From Oscillatoriophycideae cyanobacterium NC_groundwater_1537_Pr4_S-0.65um_50_18 (lineage in GTDB: Bacteria; Cyanobacteriota; Cyanobacteriia; Elainellales; Elainellaceae), in the NCBI GenBank assembly GCA_016208305.1, contig JACQYI010000033.1, forward strand, positions 248,001 through 312,000: a stretch of 64,000 nucleotides of DNA, given 5' to 3'. Positions 16,779 to 25,341 of the stretch are shown here, piece after piece. A program made the translations under genes and the position numbers. The number at the start of each line of letters is the position of its first letter. Position 1 is the stretch's first letter. Below the pieces are notes generated by a model. That model saw only the letters and a program-made list of their open reading frames with translations. It did not search any database and was not told where the DNA came from.

Positions 16779-17462
16779 ATGGTTACCCTAATTAACACCC
16801 CAAATCCTGTCAAGCTCAAGCATCCGAAGAAGCATGACCACTATGGTTTTCGAGACTTTTTCACCTTCGACCCCGATAAGGGCACGATCGTAGACTGGAA
16901 CGAAGGCCAAAACCTGCTGACCACCGAAGATTTCATCATTGGTCTGGTGGAAGGCTTGCAGGAAGAGGTGGGTGATGCAGCAGCTGCCACCATGTATGTC
17001 ATTGGATGTGAGTGGGGACAAAAAGATGCTTTCTTTTTCGAGAAATGGTTTGAGAAAGAATTCGATCGCAATATGCGTCAGGCCAATCTGCTGTTTTTGC
17101 TAGAAACCTGGTGGTGGCCTTTTACCTCTCAGGGCTGGGGGCGCTGGGAAGTAGATATGGGCGATCGCAAACAGGGCTTTATGTTCATCAATATTTTTGA
17201 TTCTGCCGTTGCCCGAACCCTGGGCGATGTCGGCAAGCCAGTGTGTTTCCTATATGCGGGTCTGTTTGCCGGGTTTTTCACAGAGCTGGTTAGAAAGCAG
17301 TTGAGCTGCATTGAGATTCAGTGTTACTCGATGGGCGAAACCTACTGCAAGTTTTTGGTAGGCGGGCAAGATCGGATTGATGCAGCAGCCTTCTGGATGA
17401 ACGAAGGTGCAAACGCACGCGATATCGAGAAGCGCCTTCGGACAGGAGAACTCTTGAGATGA
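16779..17462 (+). CDS. V4R domain protein (Slr0144-like)
   Basis: 227 residues. The C-terminal part (GKPVCFLYAGLFAGFFTELV, then SCIEIQCYSMGETYCKFLVG) is a V4R (4-vinyl reductase type) domain with conserved cysteines and an aromatic-rich N-terminal half (LLETWWWPFTSQGWGRWEVD). V4R domains bind small hydrophobic ligands. Known: Slr0144 and Slr0147 are V4R proteins of the PAP operon. It overlaps the next gene by four bases (ATGA), so the two are translationally coupled. Confidence 0.85.
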   Translation: MVTLINTPNPVKLKHPKKHDHYGFRDFFTFDPDKGTIVDWNEGQNLLTTEDFIIGLVEGLQEEVGDAAAATMYVIGCEWGQKDAFFFEKWFEKEFDRNMRQANLLFLLETWWWPFTSQGWGRWEVDMGDRKQGFMFINIFDSAVARTLGDVGKPVCFLYAGLFAGFFTELVRKQLSCIEIQCYSMGETYCKFLVGGQDRIDAAAFWMNEGANARDIEKRLRTGELLR

Positions 17463-17815
17463 GCAGCACTATGGTTCTCAACTCTACCAATGGTCACAAG
17501 CCGCGATCGCCCGAATCTGCCCCTGCCTCGGTTTCAACAACCTCCTGGAAGCGGCAATCTGTGCAGCAGTTCTTTACCGCCTTCAATTGGGACAATCACC
17601 CACCCGAAGTGCAGGAACTCAAAATCTCGGCGGCTCAACAGGGTGTTTACCAACCCCTTAGCCTTGCCCTCAAGGTCAAAGATTTTTTTACTGCCTTTAA
17701 CTGGGATGACAGCGCCATTGCCGCAGCACCCAAATCGCCAGAGACCTTGCCCAACAGCGGCAATGGCAAAGCTGACGATGATTTCACCTTAGACAACTTC
17801 TCAGATCTGTTTTAG
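17459..17815 (+). CDS. small protein with duplicated FFTAFNWD motif
   Basis: 118 residues, mostly disordered. The motif QFFTAFNWDN occurs near residue 38 and DFFTAFNWDD near residue 75, about 40 residues apart; the C-terminus ends DNFSDLF. The rest is Ser/Pro/Asn-rich linker. Two identical short linear motifs in a disordered chain suggest a tether that binds two copies of one partner. The gene overlaps the V4R gene by four bases and lies at the slr0145 position of the PAP operon. An in-frame ATG at 17471 is an alternative start. Confidence 0.8.
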   Translation: MSSTMVLNSTNGHKPRSPESAPASVSTTSWKRQSVQQFFTAFNWDNHPPEVQELKISAAQQGVYQPLSLALKVKDFFTAFNWDDSAIAAAPKSPETLPNSGNGKADDDFTLDNFSDLF

Positions 17816-17869
17816 CGGCCGTTTCACCGATCGCCAAAAGACTCCTACATCCTTCACCCTTCATGCCCT

Positions 17870-18364
17870 ATGCATCCCCAAATTGAAGAACTCTTCGACG
17901 ATGCTGACAGTCGCCACCTCAAAATCGAGGAACTGCGGCTGGTGGCTCACTATGTTAGTTCCATTCCAGAACGGCTGGCAACCTATCGCAGCTTGCGCGA
18001 TTGTGAGCTGGAAGTGATGCAGTGGGTTGCCAACCAACTCCAAGCTGAACTGCCCCAAGAACCTGAGGCCATCCTAGAACGCTGTATTACAAATGCGTTG
18101 CTCATGCTGCGGCACTGCGGCATGGCAATGCTGGTCAATCAAGAGTCGATCGTCAAAGAGCGATTTCTGAACTGGGTACAGCCTACCGTTGAGGTCTACA
18201 ATACGCGGGCGATCGATGCACGGCTCTATCAGCTTCTCAATCAGCGCCTCAATCAAACTTTGGGCAAACGAATGGAGCTGCTTAACCCAACGTTGCTGAT
18301 GGCTCAAAAAGCGCTTGTTCCTGAAAAAGTTGAATCTGTCAACGGTGTGGCGATCGGGTGGTAA
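17870..18364 (+). CDS. phycobilisome-like globin-fold protein with retained cysteine (copy 2)
   Basis: 164 residues, the second phycobilisome-like gene (Slr0146-like position). The core ERCITNALLMLRHCGMAMLV aligns with the phycobiliprotein CxxDxxYYLRY segment. Cys72 falls three residues before Asn75 (in place of Asp) and eight before Leu80, exactly the spacing of the bilin-binding Cys84. A second cysteine (Cys83) follows. Thus it may still hold a bilin or another thiol ligand, unlike copy 1. It is separated from the V4R gene downstream by 97 bases. Confidence 0.8.
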   Translation: MHPQIEELFDDADSRHLKIEELRLVAHYVSSIPERLATYRSLRDCELEVMQWVANQLQAELPQEPEAILERCITNALLMLRHCGMAMLVNQESIVKERFLNWVQPTVEVYNTRAIDARLYQLLNQRLNQTLGKRMELLNPTLLMAQKALVPEKVESVNGVAIGW

Positions 18365-18461
18365 TGCCCTCAGCCATGTTTCTGCCAAAGCACTTGCTCT
18401 ATTCTCCACATTCTCTCTACTTTCCCTGACTTCCCCCTCCTGATTCCCCTCCTGAATTCCT

Positions 18462-19115
18462 ATGATTTCCGTTGCTGATCTACTAACCGACAAACAGCTT
18501 CCAGGCAACTATTTCGCCGCTGAAACCTATGTACGTGGCGATCTGGAAATGGGTCTGATTGAGAACCGTCAGGGCGATCGGCTAATCGCCTTGCCCGAAA
18601 CTTTGATTCAAGCAATCTACTCAGGCTTAGAGAAAGAAACGGGACAAGCCTCCCGTCTGGTACTGTTTAACTGTGGCCGCTGGTGGGGCAAAAACTTCTA
18701 CGCCCGATTCTGCGAACAGCTAACCGACTACTACCATCTCTCGCCCGCTGATATGGCAATGGTTGAGTTTTTGCAGGCGCTTCAGCAATGTTGGATTACC
18801 CACGGTTGGGGCAAAATTGATCTAGAACAAACCCACCAGCAGCGCGGATTTCTAGTTATCAAAGTTTGGAATTCTGCCTTCGCTCGGCTTGCGTCTCAGA
18901 ACAAGCAGCTCTCTTGCCACCTAGAAGCAGGCATTTTATCCGCCTTTTTTAGCCAGCTGACGGGTCGAGAACTACATTGCATTCAAACAAGCTGCGAATC
19001 TATGGGGGCAGACTGCAATCGGTTTGTACTGGGCTTACCTAAGCGGCTAGAGGCAGTCGAAACTTTGGTCGGTGTCTCTGATCATGACTCCATCATGCAG
19101 CAGTTGTGCCAGTAG
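18462..19115 (+). CDS. V4R domain protein (Slr0147-like)
   Basis: 217 residues, a paralogue of the V4R protein at 16779, with the same C-terminal pattern (CHLEAGILSAFFSQLTGREL, then IQTSCESMGADCNRFVLGLP). The N-terminal half is diverged (GLIENRQGDRLIALPETLIQ). Conserved cysteines in LSCHLEAG and SCESMGADC match the 16779 protein positions. It pairs with the phycobilisome-like gene upstream; together they repeat the 16059/16779 pair. Confidence 0.85.
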   Translation: MISVADLLTDKQLPGNYFAAETYVRGDLEMGLIENRQGDRLIALPETLIQAIYSGLEKETGQASRLVLFNCGRWWGKNFYARFCEQLTDYYHLSPADMAMVEFLQALQQCWITHGWGKIDLEQTHQQRGFLVIKVWNSAFARLASQNKQLSCHLEAGILSAFFSQLTGRELHCIQTSCESMGADCNRFVLGLPKRLEAVETLVGVSDHDSIMQQLCQ

Positions 19116-19418
19116 GCTCCCTCCCTCTCTCCCACACTCCCTCTCTCCCACACTCCCTCCATTAAAGTAAACTATCCACCCTTGCAATCTGCTATTGGGC
19201 TAATGGCATTTCAGACATTTTGCTCACAGTTCGCTCAAGACATTTTGCTCAAAATATTTTGCTTAAAAGCAAGCCATAGGCTCAGGGCCTGGTTCTCTAA
19301 GTTTTGGAGCATCTGGGTAAAATACAGCACCCAATTTGAAATACAGCGCCAAGACAGCCAGATTGTTTAGTAAATCGGCGATAATCGGCGATAACCCTTT
19401 ACCCCTTCCTGCTGCCCT
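19116..19418. other. intergenic with short tandem repeats
   Basis: CCCTCTCTCCCACACT occurs twice in tandem plus a partial third copy (about 19122-19160); ATTTTGCTCA-type strings recur at 19218-19262; ATCGGCGATA is doubled at 19374-19393. These are simple slippage repeats before the kinase gene. No gene. Confidence 0.55.
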
Positions 19419-21317
19419 GTGTCCAAGCGTTCAAACTATCGACTTCTCGGTCTGGTTGGACAAGGACAGTTCGGTCAAGTCTTCTGTGCCGTCTCTCGAC
19501 AAAACGGCCGTCTGGTTGCCCTTAAGCGGCTCGACCATAAACGCTTTCCGACCCACAAGTTTCTGCGGGAACTGCGGTTTCTGCTCAGTCTGCGGCATCC
19601 TAACATTGTGGCCTGTCAAGCCGTAGAGCATATGGCAACAGGTCGGCATCTGGTGATGGAATACTGCGAAGGCGGCACCCTGCGTAACCTGATGACAGAA
19701 GAGATTCGGCTCGATCTGACCCAGAGCCTGAAACTTGTGATCGATGTTCTGAAAGGACTAGCTCATGCCCACGATCGCGGCATTGTCCATTGTGATATCA
19801 AGCCTGAAAACATTCTACTGTCGGTGCAGCCAGACGGCTGGATTGCAAAAATTTCGGATTTTGGCATTGCTCGCCTCACCCAAGAAGTAGAAGATCGCGA
19901 GACTAGCAACACCGGATCGCCTGCCTATATGGCTCCAGAGCGGTTTTACGGCGAATATTCCCACACCTCTGATCTCTACTCTGTAGGGGTGCTGATGTTT
20001 GAGCTGGCAGCCGGACACAGACCTTTTTCTGGCACTCCAGTCGAACTGATGTCGGCTCATTTGAACCAGCCCGTCAAGATGCCTGAAGCCATTCCGGCAA
20101 CCTGGCAGCCCATCATTCTGACGGCGCTGCAAAAGCTCTCAGCCCGTCGCTTTAAGTCTGCAAGCGAGATGCTGGAAGCACTGCAAGCGATCGCCTCTTC
20201 TTCGGGTATTCATGCTTCAGACGTTCATGCTTCAGACGTTAACTCCTTAGAAGCGTTGCCCCAGCCTAAACCAGCGCCTCAGCCTCTCCTCGCGCCAGCC
20301 ACTGAGCCGCCAGCATGCCTCTTTCACGTTCAGCAAAAGCAAACGATAGACCAACCCATTGCTGCGCTTGCCGTGATGAAAAATTCGCTCTATCGAGTCA
20401 TGACCGATCGCGTTATTTGCGATCGCTACAGCGCCTCTCTGCTTTCGCCCCTGAAGGATCTGCGTTTTGCCCTGCCCGAAGCCTGTAGCCATATCTTGCT
20501 TCAGGAGCCTGTAGAATCACTGTCGTTGCGATCGCCGGGCTGCTTTGTGGTTGCGGGGCGATCGGTTTATCTCATGCCTGTGCCCGATCAAGATGAGCAC
20601 CTGTTGAGGCCCATTCAAGCTAGAGTCCCGGCTGGTGTGACTGCTATTTCTCCGGGGGGAGATTGGCTGGCCAGCGTAGTTTCTACGGCTCAAGGGGAAT
20701 ATGCCCTGTCCTTTGCCCGACTATCGAAGCGATCGATGCGATTGGCAACGGCACCTGCCGAGGTGTTTTTCAAAAAAAGGCTGCCTGTGCGGCCTCAGCT
20801 CTTTGCTTTGGACAACAAGCATGTGGCGATCGCCATGCAAGTTTCTATGGGTGAATCGGCATCAGTTCCTAGCTCACTCGATGCCAAAGGTGCTCAAACC
20901 CTGATCAAAATATTTACGCGTCGGGGCACCTATGTCGCTTCGTTACTCCTTCCCTTCGCTATGGCTGAGGCGATCGTCACCCAAAAGCCGTATCAGCTCT
21001 TGGCAATCGATCGTCAGCATCCTCAAGCTATTGGGATTATTGATCTAAAGCCGTATCGCATCCGGCGATTTGCCATCAGCATTACGCCAACATTTCTGGC
21101 AGCAACAGACTGGGGCTACATTTTGGCAAATTCTGCTGGGCAGATCGTTCTCCTAGACTTTGAAGGGCGGCAGTTGGGACAAATTACGGTTCCTGAGACG
21201 ATTACAGCGATCGCCCCTTTTGAACAGCGCGGCTTGCTCGTAGCCACTTGGACAGGTCCGCAGGGCAGCCTTTATAGTCTGGATTTGAATGAAATCGGGG
21301 CAGATCTACTGTTCTAG
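19419..21317 (+). CDS. Ser/Thr protein kinase with C-terminal propeller-like domain (SpkG-like position)
   Basis: 632 residues from a GTG at 19419. Kinase domain: glycine loop GQGQFG (14-19), Lys36 in VALK, HCDIKPEN (124-131) with Asp126, DFG (147-149), then APE. The usual Arg of HRD is Cys, a non-RD kinase, so activation-loop phosphorylation need not control it. After a linker with a doubled HASDV motif, the C-terminal ~330 residues show repeated beta strands (LAVMKNSLYRVMTDRVICDR, VISPGGDWLASVV-like blocks), likely a beta-propeller. It closes the cluster as slr0152 (spkG) closes the Synechocystis PAP operon. Confidence 0.88.
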   Translation: MSKRSNYRLLGLVGQGQFGQVFCAVSRQNGRLVALKRLDHKRFPTHKFLRELRFLLSLRHPNIVACQAVEHMATGRHLVMEYCEGGTLRNLMTEEIRLDLTQSLKLVIDVLKGLAHAHDRGIVHCDIKPENILLSVQPDGWIAKISDFGIARLTQEVEDRETSNTGSPAYMAPERFYGEYSHTSDLYSVGVLMFELAAGHRPFSGTPVELMSAHLNQPVKMPEAIPATWQPIILTALQKLSARRFKSASEMLEALQAIASSSGIHASDVHASDVNSLEALPQPKPAPQPLLAPATEPPACLFHVQQKQTIDQPIAALAVMKNSLYRVMTDRVICDRYSASLLSPLKDLRFALPEACSHILLQEPVESLSLRSPGCFVVAGRSVYLMPVPDQDEHLLRPIQARVPAGVTAISPGGDWLASVVSTAQGEYALSFARLSKRSMRLATAPAEVFFKKRLPVRPQLFALDNKHVAIAMQVSMGESASVPSSLDAKGAQTLIKIFTRRGTYVASLLLPFAMAEAIVTQKPYQLLAIDRQHPQAIGIIDLKPYRIRRFAISITPTFLAATDWGYILANSAGQIVLLDFEGRQLGQITVPETITAIAPFEQRGLLVATWTGPQGSLYSLDLNEIGADLLF

Positions 21318-21334
21318 CAGCTTGTGGCCAATGC

Positions 21335-23797
21335 CTAACTCAGATCCACGCCCAAGAACCGATCGAGGAAGCGCGATCGCCAGAGAAATCGCTGAATCAG
21401 GCACCACTCCAAGGCCACTAATCCGATAAAGAAATAGTTGACCGTCCCCAGAGGATACAACTCGAAAAAGCGGCGCAGCGGCGGAATAGAGACAATCAGC
21501 AAATAAACGGCCAGCAACGTTAGCGAGACGATCGTGTAGCGCCAGTCGCCACTGAGAGGTTCGCCCCCTACCCAAGCTGTGGTGGGCGGCTTCAGGAAAG
21601 GAATCAACAACAGCTCGCCCATCACCAAGATCGTCACCAGGGCGCTACGGGGGATGGCGTGATCAATTTGCGCTGGATCGAGTCCAGGCGGCAGCTCCAG
21701 CACAGCCACCACCAGATAAAACAGATAGACCAACAGCGACACAACGGTGAGCGACAGCGTTGAGGGAATAATGAAATGCAGCATCGATCGCAGCATGGTG
21801 CGGCGTGGCATCACCCCTGGCTTGGCCCAGATGGGAATACACATGGTAGGAAAACCTACGCCAATCAGCGCAACGATCGCACTTTGCTTGTTTTGCAGAG
21901 GAAAGTTATCTGTGACGATCGCCGTAGCGAAGATCAGCAGCGTCACGCAAATCGTCCGCACGAGAAACAGCTTCAGCACATCCTGAATGCCGTTGCGAAT
22001 CCGCTGTCCTTCGAGAAAAGCTCGCGGCAATGCCCCAAAGGAATCCTTGAGCAGCACTATATCTGCAACGCCTCTAGTTGCCTTACTGCCGCTTTCCATA
22101 GCGATCGCCAAGTTGGCCTGCTTGAGCGACAACACATCGTTCACCCCATCGCCAATCATGGCGACATAGCGTCCCGATTTGCGTAGCACCGAAACGAGAT
22201 GCGCCTTTTGCTCTGGCGTAATTCGCCCAAACACGGTGTTGCTAATGGCAGCCTGATTAAACTGAGCTTCGTCCATTTCCGCCAACTGCATGCCTGAGAC
22301 GAGACGCACCTCCGTCAATCCGGCTTGTTTGGCTAGTGCTGCCACCGTTTGCGGATTGTCGCCAGAGATAATTTTGACCTCAATTTTGGCCTGGGCAAAG
22401 CCTTGCAGCGTTTCATAAGCTTCTGGGCGCAGCTCATCGCTGAAGCGTAAGATGCCCAAAGGTTTTAGTTCTAGCGGCAGGTAGGGTGCCTCAATCTCTT
22501 GAATGGCCGTAGGATCAGGACTATAGGCAAATAGCACGACCCGCAGCCCCTGCTCAGTTCCGGCTTGAATATAGTCCTTCAGGACAGTATCCAACAGAAG
22601 GTTGGTGGTCAGCATTTCGGGTGCCCCCAGCACATAGGTTCCACGCCGATCGCCCTGGTCAAACGCCAAAGCACTCCACTTGCGCGCCGAGGAGAAAGGA
22701 ATTTCTGCCTTAGGAGCCAAGGACTGTCCGGGGCACACTTGGGCGATCGCCTGACTGGTGCGGTTGCCTGCCGTAGCGTTGGCAGCAAAGTCTCCCAAGA
22801 GCGATCGCAGTTCGGCTTCGGTCATGCCAATGGGCAATACTTCATGCAGCAGGATGTTGTTGGTGGTTAGCGTCCCGGTTTTATCAAGGCAGAGGGTATC
22901 GACATTGCTTAAGGACTCGACAGCGTTGGCTTGTTGAATCAGCACATCTTGCCCTAGCATCCGCACAGCGCCTAGCCCATAGGAGAGAGTGATAGCAATG
23001 AGCAACCCTGCGGGCACCAGTCCTGCAATGACGGCTGCCCGCTGAGCAATCTCGTTGGGCGAATAGGAGCTGCTGAGAAAACTGATGCCCACTAACACCC
23101 AGAGAAAGCAAGCAATCAGCATGAAGACGCGAATCACCAGGTTGATTTCTACCTGAAGAGGGGTGAGCGATCGCCGATAGGCTCTCGCCCCAGACACCAG
23201 CTTATAGGCGACAGTTTCGCTGCCCACCTTTTCAGCTTCGTAATAGGCCGTGCCGCTGACGCAAAAGCTACCCGAAAAAACAGGGGTACCCAACTGCTTG
23301 GGGATATGGTCAGATTCTCCTGTCAGCAGCGATTCATCCACTTCCATCCGCCCATTGCCCACCACCGAACCATCTACCAGAATTTGATCGCCGGGTTGTG
23401 CCACCAGAATATCGCCTCGGACAATTTCGCTAGGGTCGATGTTGCGCTGGGTGCCCTCGCGGATCACGGTGGCCTTGGGTCGGCTGAGCAAGGCAATGCG
23501 ATCGAGCTGCCGTTTTGCCCAAATCTCCTGATAGATATTGACCAACACCCCACCAAAAATCACAATGACAACCAGAACGGCATCACCTGCTCGTCCCAGC
23601 TTGAACATGACTAAGCTGATGGCGAAGAAAATGCCGTTGATGAAGGTAAATAGATTCTCTTGAAAAATTTGGCTGTAGGAGCGACCCGTTTGCAGAATGG
23701 CGTTGTTGCCGTTGCCCGCCGATCGCTGTTGCTCTACCTCACGCTCTGACAGTCCCTGTAGCTCAGGAGCAAGGTTGATCTCTGCGGAGTGACTCAT
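21335..23797 (-). CDS. cation-translocating P-type ATPase
   Basis: 820 residues, complete. Motifs: TGES (actuator domain), phosphorylation site DKTGTLTTN, and GDGVND at the P-domain end. The membrane motif before the P-domain is PAGL (LVPAGLLIAITLSYG), where P2-type Ca pumps have PEGL. That variant and the short N-terminus without CXXC metal-binding heads resemble the CtpE-like group, suggesting Ca or another hard cation over Cu/Zn. Roughly ten membrane segments are spread as in the family. The substrate is not proven by sequence. It is convergent with the kinase gene, 17 bases away. Confidence 0.88.
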   Translation of the reverse strand: MSHSAEINLAPELQGLSEREVEQQRSAGNGNNAILQTGRSYSQIFQENLFTFINGIFFAISLVMFKLGRAGDAVLVVIVIFGGVLVNIYQEIWAKRQLDRIALLSRPKATVIREGTQRNIDPSEIVRGDILVAQPGDQILVDGSVVGNGRMEVDESLLTGESDHIPKQLGTPVFSGSFCVSGTAYYEAEKVGSETVAYKLVSGARAYRRSLTPLQVEINLVIRVFMLIACFLWVLVGISFLSSSYSPNEIAQRAAVIAGLVPAGLLIAITLSYGLGAVRMLGQDVLIQQANAVESLSNVDTLCLDKTGTLTTNNILLHEVLPIGMTEAELRSLLGDFAANATAGNRTSQAIAQVCPGQSLAPKAEIPFSSARKWSALAFDQGDRRGTYVLGAPEMLTTNLLLDTVLKDYIQAGTEQGLRVVLFAYSPDPTAIQEIEAPYLPLELKPLGILRFSDELRPEAYETLQGFAQAKIEVKIISGDNPQTVAALAKQAGLTEVRLVSGMQLAEMDEAQFNQAAISNTVFGRITPEQKAHLVSVLRKSGRYVAMIGDGVNDVLSLKQANLAIAMESGSKATRGVADIVLLKDSFGALPRAFLEGQRIRNGIQDVLKLFLVRTICVTLLIFATAIVTDNFPLQNKQSAIVALIGVGFPTMCIPIWAKPGVMPRRTMLRSMLHFIIPSTLSLTVVSLLVYLFYLVVAVLELPPGLDPAQIDHAIPRSALVTILVMGELLLIPFLKPPTTAWVGGEPLSGDWRYTIVSLTLLAVYLLIVSIPPLRRFFELYPLGTVNYFFIGLVALEWCLIQRFLWRSRFLDRFLGVDLS

Positions 23798-23943
23798 GTT
23801 CGATGCAATTGCAAATGTGACGAGGGGTTAATCTGAACGAATTTGAACAAATTTAGACGAGGTTGAGGTCGCTGTTCTCCAGCATAGCGCCTCCTTCCTC
23901 AGCCTCAAGCGTGTGTCTCAGCGAGATGGGCGATCGCTTTCAA

Positions 23944-23972
23944 TAGATTCACTAGATTCACGCTAGATTCAC
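23944..23972. promoter_or_regulatory. triple TAGATTCAC direct repeat in divergent promoter region
   Basis: Three copies of TAGATTCAC lie at 23944-23952, 23953-23961 and 23964-23972 (spacing 9 and 11 bases), between the P-type ATPase gene and pyrR. Iterated sites at near-helical spacing could bind a regulator, or could be slippage. Confidence 0.4.
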
Positions 23973-24074
23973 AATTCCCACAAACAAGGTCAGTATTGCT
24001 GGCTCTAGCTATGAATTTTTTGGAACAATCCACACCCCCCAGAACCTGCCCAACAAGCTAGGAGATAATGAAGG

Positions 24075-24656
24075 ATGACGCGCACCCTAGCCCTAGCCAG
24101 ACCTATGCCATCTAAACTGGTTGAAATTCTCTCTGCTGACGAGGTTCGTCGTACCCTCAACCGCCTTGCGTCCCAGATCGTTGAGCGATCGGGCGATCTT
24201 TCAGAGCTAGTGCTGGTAGGCATTTACACCAGAGGGGTGCCCTTGGCGGCAATGCTGGCGAAGCAGATTGAGATTTTGGAGCAGAAAAAGGTAGCAGTGG
24301 GGTCTCTAGACATTACGTTCTACCGTGATGATCTGGATCAAATTAATTTACGAACACCCGAAAAAACAGACATGCCTTTTGATCTGTCCGGCAAAACCGT
24401 GATCCTGGTGGATGATGTCATTTTTAAGGGGCGAACCATTCGGGCAGCCCTCAATGCCGTCAACGAGTACGGCAGGCCAGAAGTGATTCGGCTGGCGGTC
24501 TTGGTCGATCGCGGCCATCGAGAGGTGCCCATTCACCCAGACTTTACGGGCAAAAAGCTACCCACCTCTAAAGATGAAACAGTTAAGGTCTATCTGCAAG
24601 AATCAGATGGGCGAGATGCCGTAGAGCTGATTCGCGCTGGTGTAGCCGAAACCTAA
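24075..24656 (+). CDS. pyrR: bifunctional pyr operon regulator / uracil phosphoribosyltransferase PyrR
   Basis: 193 residues. The PRPP-binding loop [20 protein letters not shown] (about 111-130) and [20 protein letters not shown] are diagnostic of PyrR. It converts uracil to UMP and in Gram-positives binds pyr mRNA; in cyanobacteria the regulatory role is less clear. An AGGAG box 11 bases before the ATG at 24075 supports that start over the ATG at 24105. It ends nine bases from the convergent hisIE stop. Confidence 0.92.
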   Translation: MTRTLALARPMPSKLVEILSADEVRRTLNRLASQIVERSGDLSELVLVGIYTRGVPLAAMLAKQIEILEQKKVAVGSLDITFYRDDLDQINLRTPEKTDMPFDLSGKTVILVDDVIFKGRTIRAALNAVNEYGRPEVIRLAVLVDRGHREVPIHPDFTGKKLPTSKDETVKVYLQESDGRDAVELIRAGVAET

Positions 24657-24665
24657 CCCAAAGCT

Positions 24666-25304
24666 TTACCTTCTGCGCTCTTGCAGCTTGCGGTATACGT
24701 CGCGAATATCGACCTTGTGATGCGCCATAGCCACTAGGGTGTGATAGAGCAAATCGGCAACCTCCCCGGCGATCGCCTCGCCATCGTCATCCTTACAGGC
24801 CATCACTACTTCAGCCGATTCCTCGCCAATTTTCTTGAGGATTTTATTGTCGCCCCCTGCAAAAAGCTTGCAGGTATAAGAGTCGGGATTGGGGTGATCA
24901 CGGCGATCGCAAATCACCTCAAATACCTGGGATAGGGTGTCAGATGGGGGGGCTTGAATAGAACCTTCTACTTGATGAAAGCAGCTTCGCTCTCCGGTGT
25001 GGCAGGCAATGTCGCCCTGCTGCTCAACGGAGACCAGCAGCGCATCGCTATCACAGTCGTAGCGCAAAGATTTGACATATTGCAAATGCCCAGAGGTCGC
25101 GCCTTTGTGCCAAAGCGCCGATCGCGATCGACTCCAAAACCACGTCTGTCCAGTTTCCATTGTCTTTTGCAGCGACTCACGGTTCATCCACGCCATCATC
25201 AAGACCGTACCGTCTAGATAGTCTTGGACGATCGCAGGAACAAGCCCCTGCTCGTTGTAGGCAATTTGATCCACCGGAATAGCGGCATGAGAAACAGCAG
25301 ACAT
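24666..25304 (-). CDS. hisIE: bifunctional phosphoribosyl-AMP cyclohydrolase / phosphoribosyl-ATP pyrophosphatase
   Basis: 212 residues, two fused domains for steps 2 and 3 of histidine synthesis. HisI half (about 10-115): [60 protein letters not shown] (metal-binding Asp and Cys/His residues present). HisE half (about 125-212): [20 protein letters not shown] and [20 protein letters not shown]. The length matches the usual fusion. It is convergent with pyrR. Confidence 0.95.
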   Translation of the reverse strand: MSAVSHAAIPVDQIAYNEQGLVPAIVQDYLDGTVLMMAWMNRESLQKTMETGQTWFWSRSRSALWHKGATSGHLQYVKSLRYDCDSDALLVSVEQQGDIACHTGERSCFHQVEGSIQAPPSDTLSQVFEVICDRRDHPNPDSYTCKLFAGGDNKILKKIGEESAEVVMACKDDDGEAIAGEVADLLYHTLVAMAHHKVDIRDVYRKLQERRR

Positions 25305-25341
25305 GGAAAAACCCTTGATGAGAGTGATCCCATTTTAGGTT

